Shown here: in pieces, positions 41,011 to 53,561 of the stretch
Position numbering within the stretch: position 1 is the stretch's first letter
Layout: the number at the start of each line of letters is the position of its first letter
Origin: Coriolopsis trogii
Taxonomy: Eukaryota; Basidiomycota; Agaricomycetes; Polyporales; Polyporaceae
NCBI GenBank assembly: GCA_020543525.1
Contig: JAHYIO010000036.1
Location: 2,232,001 to 2,296,000 of the forward strand
Reading direction: 5' to 3'
DNA: 64,000 bases
Made by a program: the position numbers and the translations under genes
The notes under the pieces: generated by a model
Databases searched by the model: none
Told to the model about the DNA's origin: nothing
The model's input: the letters and a program-made list of their open reading frames with translations, nothing else

Positions 41011-44000
41011 ATGCGTATCACTCCCAGGGAGGAGGCGAAACTCGTCCTGCATCAGGTATGCCGTCCCATCGATGTACCCTCGGGGCCGCAATGAACATCT
41101 GGAACCCTCTCCACGACAGGCAGGTTTCCTCGCGCAGAAGCGCCTCGCGCGCGGTCTCCAGCTGAATCAGACGGAGGCGGTTGCCTTGATTGCTTCCCAG
41201 CTCCAGGAGCGTATCAGAGATGGCAAGCACTCAGTCGCCGAGCTTATGCAGCATGGGAAGACCATGCTCGGCAAAAGACACGTCCTTCCCGGCGTGTCCG
41301 CCCTCCTCCATGAGATCCAAGTCGAGGGCACTTTCCCGGACGGGTGCGTATGGTCGTATCTCTGCATATATTCGTCACTGACGCTGTACTGCTTATCTCA
41401 CCATGCGTCGATTTGGTCCATGACTCCGGATTACTCCACGTCAGGGTATTTCTCGTTACAGTGCACGACCCTATCTGCACGGGAGATGGCGACCTCGAAG
41501 CCGCGCTCTACGGATCCTTCCTGCCCGTTCCATCCAACGATGTTTTCCCCACTGTCGACGCCGCGCTATACTCGCGTGAGAGCGCTCCGGGTGCGATCGT
41601 TGTCAAGCAGGACAGGATTCGCATCAACCAAGGCCGCGAGCGTGTCAAGCTGCATGTTACGAACAATGGCGACCGCCCTATACAGGTGCGTAACCTTCCA
41701 ATGCGACGGCGTATTCGTCAGTCGTGCAGACCGAAAATAGTCGGTTCTGTCGAGATGACGTCTACACGCTACACCAGTAGAATATGCCACAGTACGCTTG
41801 CTACGATAGCCTTAAGTCGTACCATCCGAAGGCAAAGACGTCTGACTTATTTCTCATGGTCTAGATCGGCTCCCACTATCATTTCATTGAGACCAACGCC
41901 GCCCTGGTGTTCGATCGCGCAAAGGCATATGGCAAGCGTCTCGACATCGCGGCGGGAACTGCTGTTCGGTTCGAGCCTGGGGACACGAAAACGGTGACGT
42001 TGTGCACCATTGCCGGTGCAAGAATAATCACCGGTGGGAACCGTCTCGCCAGCGGCGTCGTCGACTTGTCGCGCACGGAGGCCATCGTCCGCAACCTCGT
42101 CCAGAAGGGCTTCGGGCACGTTCCCGAGCCGGGTGCGTTGGAAGTCTCGGAGGATACGGATATTGGCCGTGATGCGTACGTCGCTATGTTTGGGCCTACC
42201 GTGGGCGACAAAGTACGCCTGGGAGACACTGCGCTCTGGATTCAGGTCGAGCGTGACGAGGTCAGTCCGGCATATATACATTGTGGATGTGTCTTCATAG
42301 CTCAGGGTGCCTAGACCGTGTACGGAGACGAGGTGAAGTTTGGAGGAGGCATGTCAATATCCTATCGCATATGTACCATCTGCTAACAGCGCGACAGGCA
42401 AAACGATTCGCGAGGGCATGGGACAGGCAACCGGCAGGTCTGCTGCAGAGGCCCTCGATTTGGTGATCACCAACGCACTCATAGTCGACTGGTCTGGCAT
42501 ATACAAGGCATGTTGGACTTGGAACCCAAGTACAGAGGCGACCGCTGAACCATCACCAGGCAGACATTGGTGTCAAGGACGGGAAAATCAAGGGCATTGG
42601 CAAGGCTGGCAACCCGGATATTATGGCAGGCGTGGACCCCGACCTCATCGTCGGCTCAGCGACCGAGGTGATCGCAGGCGAGAAGCTCATTGTCACCGCG
42701 GGTGCTATCGACGCGCACTGTCACTACATTTGCCCGCAACAGGTTACGGAGGCGCTCGCGCTGGGCACGACGACCATGATCGGTGGAGGGACGGGACCGA
42801 GTGCGGGCACGAACGCCACGACGTGCACCCCCAGTCCATTCTATATGCAGCACATGCTGGCTGCTACGGACGGTCTGCCGATGAACTTCGCGTTCACGGG
42901 CAAAGGTAATGATACTGGTGTTCAGGCGATGGAAGACATCGTCAAGGCTGGTGCTGCCGGTCTCAAACTGCATGAAGACTGGGGTTCTACGCCATCTGTA
43001 ATCATCAGCGCCCTTGACGTTGGTGACAAGTATGACGTCCAGGTCAACATCCACACAGATACGCTGAACGAGAGCGGCTTCGTCAAGTGTAGGCGCATTC
43101 AGCTCCGTCTCGGGAATATGTTCGTTGCTCATGTCATACAGCCACTATCGACGCGTTTGGGGGCCGTACTATCCACACTTACCATACCGAAGGCGCCGGT
43201 ACGTCGTTTGGGCGCATCTATTGGGCCGTACTGAATACAATATCCTATCAGGTGGTGGACACGCGCCCGACATCATCGTTGTCTGTGGCTTGGATAACGT
43301 TCTGCCATCTTCAACCAACCCCACTAGACCATTTGCCGGGAACACTGTTGACGAGCATCTGGACGTAAGTCGAGGACAGGTACCATCTTTCCGAGAACTG
43401 AAGAAAGCTGACGCTCCACGGCACAGATGCTTATGGTCTGCCACCATCTCGACAGCTCCATCCCAGAAGACCTGGCCTTCGCCGAGTCCCGCATCCGAAA
43501 AGAGACTATAGCTGCCGAAGACGTGCTCCACGATACGGGCGCAATCTCCATGATCAGTTCTGACTCGCAGGCCATGGGCCGTGTAGGCGAGGTGGTCACC
43601 CGGACGTGGCGCACTGCCAGCAAGCTGCGTGAGCTCCGCGGCCCTCTCGCCTCCCTCGGCGACCGTGAAGGGAACGACAACAACAGGGTCAAGCGCTACA
43701 TCTCAAAGTATACCATCAATCCGTAAGCTCCTATCCACCAGGATATGCTCGTTTGTTCTGTTAACACTGCGATTCGTTCGATTGCTTCACAGTGCGATTA
43801 CGCACGGCATCTCCCATCTCGTCGGCCAGATCGCTGTGGGCACACTCGCGGACCTCGTCCTCTGGAAACCACAGAACTTTGGTGCCAAGCCCGAGATGGT
43901 CCTCAAGTCGGGCGTCATCGCGTGGGCACAGGTTCGTAGCTTTACTGCTAAGCCCGCGCGCCCACCGACCAGAAGCTGACTCGCGCGTAATGCGCTGCGA

Positions 44001-44351
44001 TTTTGATTGCCAACCCAGATGGGCGATGCGAACGCGTCAATCCCGACGGTGCAGCCGTTCGTCGGTCGCCCGATGTGGGGCGCGCACGCCGCGTCGGCCG
44101 CGCTCAACTCGGTCGCGTTCGTGTCCGAGGTGTCGATCACGTCCGGGACCGTCGCGTCGTACGGGCTGCGGAAGCGGTTCGAGGCGGTGCGGAACTGTCG
44201 GAAGGTGACGAAGAAGGACATGAAGTGGAACGACACGACGCCGGTGATGACCGTCGACCCGGAGCACTTTGCCGTCCATGCGGATGGGGAGCTGGCGGAC
44301 ATTGCGCCTGCTGAGACGCTGCCCCTCGGGCGGTACTACAATATTTTCTGA
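41011..44351 (+). CDS. URE1: Urease (fused gamma-beta-alpha, nickel enzyme)
   Basis: Hydrolyses urea to ammonia and carbamate in the cytosol. Twelve exons: 41011-41055, 41120-41343, 41445-41685, 41865-42260, 42315-42348, 42398-42507, 42560-43088, 43142-43198, 43252-43364, 43427-43722, 43793-43931, 44019-44351; 838 aa, as usual for fungal and plant ureases. Order: gamma part 1-100 ([25 protein letters not shown]), beta part ([20 protein letters not shown]), alpha part with metal ligands HCH near 401-403, the lysine that becomes carbamylated in GLKLHEDW near 485, HTDTLNESG near 514, [15 protein letters not shown], flap MVCHHLD near 587-591 and SSDSQAMGR with the Asp ligand. All active-site residues are present. 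Introns 42349-42397 and 42508-42559 start GC, not GT. Confidence 0.95.
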
Positions 44352-47234
44352 GAAAGGGCGGTTGGCTGTGGGGTCGGCCGGGGCCTGTCTTCAGGAATCA
44401 GCTGTGAGTCTCCACATGTACATTGCATGTCTGTATGAGTATTGCACCCTTGGGAAGATTGGTTAACTGGAAACAATGGGGCGCGAACAATGATGAGCTG
44501 CTGAAGGGTGTGATGGTGAGCTCAATTAGTGCGCTGGGTAGGTTGCCTCAATGCGTCGGCTGGAGGAAGATGCACATGGACAATGCCTTGAACCCCTGAG
44601 GATATCTCTGTCTTCGCGGTGACGCTGTGACAAGCTCCCTAGTAGTTATAACTACACATATATCAAGTCATTCCACTTCCCCAGTGCGGGTCCCTGGGCA
44701 CGTATGGTCTCGTTATGGTATTCATTCCGCAAGTCTTCCCGATCTCGCTGCTGTCGCTATGTGGTGTGAGTTTATTTTGCTCTATGTGACTTAACGATCC
44801 TAACACGAAGTTGCCATGTAGACTGCCCTGTACATCTAGCATTACAGTACTGCGCTAGGTCACATTTATGAGCGTCCGTCCACACAGCCCCAAGCTTCGC
44901 ACATCGAAGTTCGGCTACATAGTCTGAGCGCGTTCGGCCTCATGCATCACATGGCATTGGGTTCGGATGGCCTCAAGTTCACCATCCTGCTACACCGCGC
45001 CCATCCGCTCCTGGACTTACAGAGCAACGGTCGCAGGTAACTCTAGCTGATCAACGTTGCCAGCGTTGTGAGCCACGGGTTGCTCTCGGACAGGTACGGT
45101 GAAGCGCACGTCCTTGTGACCCCTGTGCTTCAGCAGGTACGTATGGCCATCCGTTCACACGTACTTCTCGCATCCAGGATGGACCTTCTCCTTCGGTAAG
45201 CCGAACGTGTCCTCCAGAGTGGCCAGACATCATCGCTGTCCTCCGAGCCATGGCACAGACAAAATGCTGGGCACTTCCCAGAGCTCGAAACCAGACGGGG
45301 TATTGACCGCCTCCGATCCCGTTTGGGTGTTAACGAAGTCGAGGCAGTACTCGCATGCGACCAAGCAGCCGGGAAACAATCGAATCGAGTAGGCGCTGTT
45401 TGGCCCGGATGGCGCGTGTAAACACGCCTTTGCCCACGTCGCCTATGGGCTTCAGCTGATAGGATCGTGATTTGAACAAAGTGGGAACACAGCAGGATGC
45501 TTGAGCACGTACCCCAGTTATGTTGTTGGTTGACATTGCCAGTATGTTTCGCACCGACTCCATCACAGCGTCCACGTTACCCAGTTTCTGTGCAGACTTG
45601 GCCAACTTCCCATCCAGTCAGGTGCCCAACCCAGAACGAGGCCCTCCATAATACGTGGCTGTCCCCAACGTGAAGATCTCGAAGTCGTTGCGGGGTTGGA
45701 AGTCAGGATATTTCCTGCTTGCTACGCGTAGGCAAACATCACACCAAGTATCACCATCCCTGGCGGAGGCAACGGGCAGAGTTGAGCGCGGGATGGAGGC
45801 CCCGGTCACGGCGGCTGAGTTTTGAGTCTGAGGGGCATATGGAGCATGGCGGCTGCGACCCTGCTCATGCGGACAACGCATTGACATGCCCTGTTGATCT
45901 TTTATGTACGCCTTATCATGCTCGATGACATGGAGAGGACGGTGGTTGGGATTGGGAGAGGTTAGAGTCAGAAGCGCCGATATGTTGTATCGATTGATAG
46001 ACGGCTCCCACGATCATTTGGCTGCTTTGAACCAGCACTCATGCGCGTCATAACACAGTCGCAGTCTGTCATCCGCCTCTACGACGCAGACATGACTCGG
46101 ATGTTTTATGGGACCAAACTAGCAGCAGAGCGCGAGTGCTGTAACTGTGGAACCGCTGCGTTTGTGACTCAAACCGGACGACAGCTAGACTCTACAGGCT
46201 TTCGATTACGCGAGGCTGTCCGAGAGCGACACTCTGACGCGGCGATAGAATAAGGGGGGTTCAGTTCCCTCTGGGAGAGCTTCCATGGACTCGTGCGCAG
46301 CCGCAAAGACGACGGCAACTTGTGTGAGGAGGCTGAGGGGCCATCCACACGAAGTCCTTCAACCCGCCGGAGACCACGTCCTGACGACATCCAAGTCGGG
46401 CAGGGAAGAGCAGTCGGAAGTCCGTCGTGCAGATGCCAGGAACAACATTCACTCCTCTTTCTTGGCAAAAGGAAATGCGGGGGAGACACAGCCACCCCGA
46501 CGATCGACCGCGTAAGGTTCGACGCAATCAAATGGGGCTGGGGCGGTGCGTCGTCGTGCGGGGAACCCGCTGGTCCCTGGCCCTTAGAGTCGGTGTCGAT
46601 GCATGACGCAGTGCAGTGCGGTGCGGCGCCCTCGGGGCCGCTCGTGGCTGGGATCTACAATAGTGAGTGCACGCCAATAGTACGTGGTACGTAGTGGAAA
46701 TTGCGGAACAAGGACCAGATATTGCTTCCAGCATAGATTGGCACATGGGGTACACATAGACATACAGTGAGCAGGGCGAGGGATAGTGGGGAGAGACCAA
46801 GGCAAGAAGAAGGGCGAGGTCGTGAGGTACTAGAGTATAGTCCAAGTCCGTGGAAGGGAGAGATCTAAGTACGCGACCACCCGATGTAATACGACATAGC
46901 TACGATTATATAGCTGTACGCTGGCTCGGATAGGATAGTGTGTTTCTGATATTCTATATCTTGATTCGATCGTGGGCGTCACATCGTCCGTGTCGTGTCG
47001 TGCAGCATGCATGAGGCTCCTCAACTCGCCCCTCCTCTACCCCCACACGAAGTCCGTGCGGGAAACGGCAGAGAGCCACGCACTGAGAAGCATGCAAGCC
47101 CTCACAGGCCAATCGCTCGTCACCATCACCCCCACAACGATTGCCGCATGCAGCGCGACAAAGCATCAAGGCTGCCGAACCTCGCGAATGCGACTTCTAG
47201 CGTGCGGCCGCCCGGTCCTCTCGTCTCGAGGCCC
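44352..47234. other. 2.9 kb gap, no supported gene
   Basis: The longest minus-strand frames are at 45330-45605 and 45618-45887; they lie nearly end to end but have no family resemblance and no splice pair joining them. Frames at 46169-46694 overlap on opposite strands. Nothing here met the standard for a gene. Confidence 0.4.
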
Positions 47235-48427
47235 TCACAGCTTCTCGAGCATCATCCCGAGCCGGTACGAAGCCTGCAGGACCATAAGCTTCCGCCGCTC
47301 CTCCGCGTACGGCCAGTCCGCCTCGTCAAAGCGCAGCTTCAGCAGCCGGTCGTCGACCGCCCTCCGTCCGAGCTTGGTCGGGAGGTAGTTGCCCCGGCGC
47401 TTCCAGTAGACGCAGTGCTGACAGCATGGGCGATTGCACGTTATGGCAGAGCAGACGGATACCCTGGAGACAGACAGCAAGCGTGTGAGAGACGTGATGA
47501 TTGAGAGAGAGCGCGGGAGTGTGTGGGAAGAGAGACGGACGGCGAGTGTTGACTTCGACAACGCGCACTGGGGCTTCGGCCCGAGGGTGGTAGAGAGCGA
47601 GTTAGAGAAAGATGGACGTACCCGAAACGAGGACAAAGCTTCTGAACGCTGTCGGCGGGACGCGTGAACGGACTCCTCCCTGGTGCGTAGGACTTCGTGT
47701 GTCTGATCCTGTTGGCGGGCCAGGGGACGAATCGCGCGTCCTCCTCTTCCGCAGGCCGCGCAGCTAGGGTGGGGATGCTGTAGATGGGCGCCGTGTCAGA
47801 GCTGGAGCGGGCGGGCCCCGTCAAGTCAATGAATTTCTGCTTGGGCGGGGCCGTGATGCCCATGGTCGGTCGCGACTGAGGAGGCGCCACCGCAGGCCGA
47901 TGCACGACTGGATTGAAACTCGCGCTCTTCATTGGGGCCACGCTGACAACGAAAGTAGGAGCGCAGAGGTGTGTGTCGTCCGGTATTCCAGGTAGCGACA
48001 CCGGGGATGTAAGGTGATGAGGCTGCTGCTCACGCCCGCACCCGATGGGTCGTGGCGCGCGACCTCTTGAGGGTCGATTGAGTGGGAGGTCGCCCTCGGT
48101 GGCGAGACGTTCGTACTCTCCCTGGTCCGCGGAGTGCTTGATCTTGCATCCTACCGGGGTAGCACCCTTGGACGCATGCACTGGAGTGAAACGCGGGGAC
48201 GGTTCGTTAAGGTTCAGCACGCTGGACTCGCCATGCGGACGGGAACGCTTGCGGGCCCGAGCATCGTCCGCGCGAGGCAAGACCGGTGGTGTCGGTACAA
48301 TCGCGCGTGCAGCGATGGCGATTCTTGGAGTGTTGGAAACCTCGATAGCGAGCTTGTAGGGGATGCATGGTTGGGTCATGGTTTGGGTCATAGACATGAT
48401 GTCGAGGGGGAGGTGGAAGAGCTGCAT
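47235..48427 (-). CDS. Unknown 344-aa protein with C-terminal Cys cluster
   Basis: Two exons, 47622-48427 and 47235-47463, with a 158-nt intron; phases close (1035 nt with stop). The first 250 residues are Pro/Arg/Ser-rich and probably disordered, with a KRSRPHGE basic patch. The second exon holds a compact, more conserved-looking segment: CSAITCNRPCCQHCVYWKRRGNY, PTKLGRRAVDDRLLKLRF, WPYAEERRKLMVLQASYRL. Five cysteines within 15 residues suggest metal binding. I do not recognise the family. Confidence 0.6.
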
Positions 48428-49482
48428 ACGGACGGGTGATTATGGTGGCCGCGGAGAAGAGAGAAGAGTAGTGTGAGGGCCTTAAGTAATAAGAGAGTCG
48501 AGCCTGGCGAGACTCGCGTGGTGTAGATACCGCTTTGTTCTGCCGGAGAAAGGAAAAGTGAGACAATGGGGGTGGCCACAACCGAAGCGATAGCGAGTTT
48601 TGTGGCCTTTGCTGGCGTTGAGGGGAGAGGATCGTAAGGGAGGAGGTGATGCGTGCGATCGCATGGTCGCCAAGTATTAAGCAGGAGGACCGTGAAGACA
48701 GGTGAGTCGTGCAGGGTTGATAGCCTTCCGGTGCTTCTTTGACGATCCGTGTGCACGATCCATGTATTAAACAGAGCCCTTGGTTGGGAACCGTGTGGGT
48801 GCTCGGGCGCACCGCAATTGATCAAGTACCGGCGCGGATGGCATCGTACGGAACGACCGGTGAGAACAAACATACCTCTCTGTACTCACTCAAGATGCGA
48901 TTGGAGGCAAAGATTTAGAGACAGGGAGAGCGCGAGTCGCGATTGAAACGGACTACGAGCCATGGTCCATCGGGTTCTGGCTCGACCGCGCGGACAATGA
49001 ATACGACGCTGGAACGTAAGGATGATAACCACGTGTCCCTGTATTTGATGGGACAACATCGATGGCGTTCGGTGCTTTCCACTCACGACGACGATGCCTG
49101 GTAACGCCGCCGATGTCGATGCGTATGTAACGAATTCGCACATGACGGACGGCTGCAGAAGAGACGCGCCGAATTTGAGACGTACTCAGTGACTCTCCTG
49201 ACTTACGTCCCAGTCGTACTCCAGACCGAGAGCGATCCCCCCAAGTTGGCTGCGATGAGACGTGTTCTGACCGAGTCCGTCTGGAATCGTCGGGGAGCTG
49301 CACGTCTTATGGTCGCTTTTAGGTAATCATTCCTTCCTTGACTCATGCCGTCTCATCGGCTTCAAGCACCGAAAATCTGCTTATAATCATCTAATACTCC
49401 GCCATGTCTTCCTCCAGACTCGTCCTCTCACCCCCAATTTCCCGTCTTTCTTCTCCTTTCTTTCCTTTCTCTCTCCTTCTCC
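48428..49482. other. Intergenic, divergent upstream region
   Basis: 1.05 kb between the start of the 344-aa unknown (minus) and the MFS start (plus). The plus strand just before the MFS ATG is strongly pyrimidine-rich (CTTTCTTCTCC-type runs at about 49441-49480), a common feature before fungal start codons. No gene seen. Confidence 0.5.
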
Positions 49483-51512
49483 ATGACTGTACGACGCCCT
49501 GAGGCCGACGAGGAGACCCCTCTGCTCCGGAATGAATCCCATGCGCACAAACGCAAGCACACGCCCATTCCCTGGGGACAGTTTTCCATCCTCCTCGTCC
49601 TTCAGCTCGCAGAGCCCCTCACAAGTCAAGTCATATATCCCTTTGCTCCAGAGGTGATTGCCCTTACACGCCGTGAAGTTGATGATCATCCTGAACCGCG
49701 CATATAGCTCATACGGAACATCGGGATTACTCACGGAGACGAAACGCGAGTAGGGTACTATGTAGGCGTTATGGTACGTCCATCTGCTCCTATCCTAAGC
49801 TCCTCGTATTTGTTGCCGATGAGACGGCGTTCGGACATGTCCTCCAACCGTGCGGGCCGAACATCCCATTCGTTTCACATTCTACTACGTATCTCGAGGC
49901 ACTCCCTGTGAGCTTCGTGTAGTAGTAGAAGGGCGTTTCCTGCACTGCGTCCTTGCAAAGGCCGCATGCCACTACGAACGAGGTCGAGCGACAAACTTAC
50001 AACTGACATTACCCTTCCCGCAGCAATCAATATTCTTCGCGACACAAGCCTTGACTGTCCTGCACTGGAGTCGGATATCCGACCATGTTGGACGCAAGCC
50101 AGTCATCATGACTGGTCTCATGGGCCTTTCGCTTTCAATGTATTGCTTTGGTCTATCTCGCACTTTTTGGGGGCTTGTGGTCAGGTACGTTCATGAGAAT
50201 GCGCCCCGCCAACTGACGCTCACCGAATGCGTACAGTCGAAGCCTGAACGGTGCTCTCAATGGCAACATTGGTGTCATGAAGAGTGCCCTGGCAGAGATA
50301 ACAGACTCTAGCAACATTGCACAGGCATATGCTTTCATGCCTATTGCCTGGTCTACAGGCGCGACTGTCGGGTGAGTTGTTCCTGCAGATCTTGTACGGG
50401 TGCGGAAAGTGCTGACTATCCCATAGTCCTATAATTGGCGGTTCCCTTTCGCGGCCTGCTGAGCGATACCCCTCTGTGTTCGGAGAATCTGAATTCTTGA
50501 AGAAGTATCCTTATTTCCTTGCCTGTGCTATCCCCGCAACCTTCTCCGCACTGGCGTGTTTCGTGACACTCTTCTTCCTGAAGGAGGTTAGTCAATTCTC
50601 CGTTGGAATGCTGTTATGCTTTGACTGACATCACCGTAGACTGTGCAAAACCCATTATCACTTCGGCAGCTGCTTCGTTTGTCTCCTAAGGAGGCCGCGG
50701 TTGAGCAAGACGTCTCTCAGATAGCGAAAACGGCGACCGTGGATGACGGCTCCCGTCCGCTTCCTGTCCGCCGACTACTCATCCCTCGCGTGCTCATCGC
50801 TGCCGGAAACTACGCCTTCCTCGCGATCGTCGATATCACACTTCGCGCCATTCAGCCCGTCTTCTACTCGACGCCCATCGAGCTCGGCGGGCTCGGACTT
50901 GAGCCGTCGAGGATCGGCCTGATCCTGTCGCTCTATGGCATCGTCAATGGGGTGTTGCAGATCTTCCTCTTCGGGAAGGTCCACGACCGGTTCGGCACCA
51001 AGCGCGTTTACATGACCGGCATCGCGAGCGTTCTCCCTGTGTTCGCCCTCTTCCCCGTAATCAACGAGCTCGCGAGACTCGAAGGGCTCAGCACGGCCGT
51101 TTGGGGCTTGACGATCGCCCAGGCCCTGCTCTCGATTATCATCAACTTCTCGTACGGTGCGTGCTGCTTCTCTTACGGCATTCCTACATATACAATCCTA
51201 AAGCTTATTCCTTGGCTGACGCTCCGCCTTTCCTCAGGCTGCGTGTTCATCTTCATCACCGCGTCGGCGCCGAACAAGGCGTCGCTGGGCACAGTGAACG
51301 GCATGGCACAGATGCTGGTGTCGATCATGCGCACGATCGGGCCTGCGAGCGCGAACTCCCTCTTTTCGCTCTCGATCGACCGGGAGCACCACTACATGGG
51401 CGGGTACTTTGTGTACTATGCGCTTTCGGCGCTCGTGTGCGTCGCGCTGTATGTCGGGACGCTCCTGCCGGACAAGACAGCGTCGGACGAGGAGGAGCCT
51501 GCTCAGTCATGA
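49483..51512 (+). CDS. Major facilitator superfamily transporter (DHA1-like)
   Basis: Seven exons: 49483-49653, 49708-49773, 50024-50184, 50237-50371, 50427-50586, 50640-51156, 51238-51512; 494 aa, phases close. The cytosolic N terminus has DEETPLLRNE, common in fungal members. The MFS signature WSRISDHVGRKPV lies in the loop after helix 2, and NGNIGVMKSALAEI with WSTGATVGPIIGG marks helices 4-5. About 12 hydrophobic helices are visible, split by a charged loop (LSPKEAAVEQDVSQ) between the halves. These are drug:H+ antiporter-like exporters; the substrate cannot be told. The 250-nt intron 49774-50023 is long but its ends and phase fit. The C-terminal tail is acidic (DEEEPAQS). Confidence 0.9.
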
Positions 51513-51911
51513 TTGAGGTGTTTCTGTGAGTGTGGATGGCTACGAGAAGAGAGGTAGAGGAGGGGGACGTTGCATGTTGCCTTGCATCGCATCGACGGAC
51601 TGATTCATGAACTTTTACGACACATTTCACGAGCGAGTACTGACGTACCGACCCGTCCGACTCTTAGCTAGAGAGACCCAAAAGCGCCATCCCGTTCTTC
51701 CAGACAAGTCCATGTATTTGTTTCTTGCATACGGATTAGATGGAAACCCCTGTTCTGAGCATACCTACCTACCTTGTACCACTGATTTGACACTTACTTT
51801 GACATGAATGAGTTTAATGGCTCACCATTCTCAGTTCTGTGTCACAAGTGAGTTTGGAGGGCTTGATGAGTATAATCCACTCATATATTAAAATTGAGGT
51901 TTCGTATTTAA
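51513..51911. other. Intergenic MFS to tRNA
   Basis: About 400 bp: the MFS 3' region followed by AT-rich sequence close to the tRNA (51840-51911). No gene seen. Confidence 0.5.
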
Positions 51912-52005
51912 GTCACTTTGCCGGAGTGGTTAACGGGATCGCCTGCTATGCATAGGTGCCAGCGGTTGGGCTTTGCCCGCGAGTGTTCGAATCGCTCAGG
52001 TGACG
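51912..52005 (+). tRNA. trnS-GCU: tRNA-Ser (anticodon GCU) with 12-nt intron
   Basis: The cloverleaf was folded by hand. Acceptor GTCACTT pairs with AGGTGAC, discriminator G at 52005. D arm CCG/CGG with GTGGTTAA. Anticodon stem ATCGC pairs with GCGGT only if 51949-51960 is removed, giving loop CTGCTAA with anticodon GCT at 51945-51947, the intron lying one base 3' of the anticodon as in nuclear tRNAs. The long variable arm GGGC-TTT-GCCC is diagnostic of class II serine tRNA. T arm GAGTG-TTCGAAT-CGCTC. It serves AGC/AGU codons. Mature length is 82 nt before CCA. Confidence 0.93.
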
Positions 52006-52006
52006 C

Positions 52007-52012
52007 TTTTTT
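52007..52012 (+). terminator. RNA polymerase III terminator
   Basis: A run of six T begins 2 nt after the tRNA discriminator base, the normal Pol III stop signal. Confidence 0.85.
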
Positions 52013-52146
52013 GGCGCGCTGGATACTGGCGTCTAAACAACCTGAATGTCGACATTCTGGGAATCGGGATGATGTGCCGCCGACCGCGCTCCTCGTCGGC
52101 TGGCGTCCGCTAGTGTTGCCCTTGAGCTCACCCATTGACTTAGACC

Positions 52147-53341
52147 ATGGCCGAACACCTCAACAGCGAAGGAGAAGACTTGCTGCAGGTGCGTATCATG
52201 CAACTCAAAAGATATGCTTCTACTCATGAAAGTGTGCACTACTTAGTCCGCACTTTCGACTGCCTTCACCCCAGCACCATTGCCACAGCAGTCTGCTGAA
52301 CCTGCACCGACAATTGAAGTCCCGCCTCAACCTGCAGCGCCTCCAGAGCCCGCACGACCTACTCTTCCAGAAGCTGCAGACATCGGAGGACAGCCAGAGT
52401 CGGCGGATACCGTCTGGAAGGAAGAGTACGAGGCGCACGTTGCAGAATGGCGGAGGCAATCGGCCGAGCAACGCGAGAAGGCTGAGGCGAAGCGGGCAGA
52501 GTGGGAGGCGATCCGGGAGCAGGAGCGCAAGGAGGGCAAGTTGACGCGCCAGAGCGTGCTGAGCGAGAGCACGAGTGGCTGGGAGAAGCTGAGCGGGACT
52601 GGGAGCGTGGTCGTGTCGTCGGCGTCGGCGGTGTCGCCCAGCCCGGCAGACGCGCGGGACTTGGTGAGCGGGGAGGGACAGGGCGGTCACTCGAAGGAAT
52701 ATCTCGAGGTACGTACTGTGCTGTCTCGTTGAGCCCCCCTTCCGCGTCGCACGAGGAGCTAATGCATGCACTGTGCACGCGCGCAGTCTGTTCTTCCGGG
52801 GGCGTCGACGTCGACGACAACTCCGCCATCGCACGACAAGTCTCCCTCGCACCCGTCCTCGGAGCCCGAGTCGTCCAAGCAGGACAAGTGGGACTCGATG
52901 ACGTCCTCCATCACCTCGTCCTTCCCGTCCATGTCCTTCCCGTCCGACCCGCACTCGCCCATCTCGTCCACCGCGCGCCGCGACCTCCCCCCGCACCAGC
53001 ACGGGCACGAGCATCCACATGCGCACGGACACCCAGCCGGGCATGCCCACTCGCACGGCGCTCAGCACCCCCACCCTCACCAGCCCGAGGCGCCGCGCAC
53101 GGCGACGCTTTCGGTGTTTGACTCGTCACTGAGCCCGAAGACACGCACGCTCGCGTTGCTCTCGAGTGTCGCAATCAACATGCTGCTTCCGTTCGTGAAC
53201 GGGGTTATGCTCGGCTTTGGGGAAATCTTCGCGAAGAACTTGGTGGCTTGGTTGGGCTGGAAAGTGCCTGGCACGGCGAGCGCAGCCAGTCCGAAGGAGT
53301 CAGGCAGAGTCGCGAGTGATCTGGGATTGGGCAAGAAGTAG
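52147..53341 (+). CDS. MIM1: Mitochondrial outer-membrane insertion protein Mim1/TOM13
   Basis: Three exons: 52147-52188, 52247-52708, 52787-53341; 352 aa. The C terminus holds the family's single membrane helix and flank: SPKTRTLALLSSVAINMLLP-FVNGVMLGFGEIFAKNL, about residues 285-330, with the typical PFxNGxMLGFGE core. Mim1 inserts alpha-helical proteins into the mitochondrial outer membrane and helps assemble the TOM complex. Yeast Mim1 is about 113 aa; this protein has a 280-residue cytosolic extension comprising a Pro-rich stretch, a charged helix (WKEEYEAHVAEWRRQSAEQ...), a Ser-rich acidic region, and a striking His-rich tract (HQHGHEHPHAHGHPAGHAHS onward) just before the helix. The start ATG has a good context (GACCATGG). 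Confidence 0.88.
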
Positions 53342-53561
53342 GAGCAGGATCGCGGACGTTTGCCCGGTGATCACTGTCCGTGTTTTACTGCTACTGATCA
53401 ACGTCACGACCGTTACTGGTTGGCTATATGCAGCTATGCGCTCAGCCAGCGGACAAATCTTGCATGCATAGACGGACACATGGGCCTGGGCGTGTTGCAA
53501 TAGAGTGATACCAACACTTATCCACTAGCCCTGAACCCATCGAGGCACGTAACAATCACCA

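Noticed and set aside
42353..42390. GT-AG alternative for the urease intron (GTCAAT donor with AACAG acceptor)
   Set aside because: It would keep frame but insert Ile-Ala-Thr in the invariant GGGK-IR-GMGQ segment, less likely than a GC donor.
45330..45887. Two adjacent minus-strand frames that could be one gene
   Set aside because: No donor/acceptor pair joins them in phase and neither shows a known domain.
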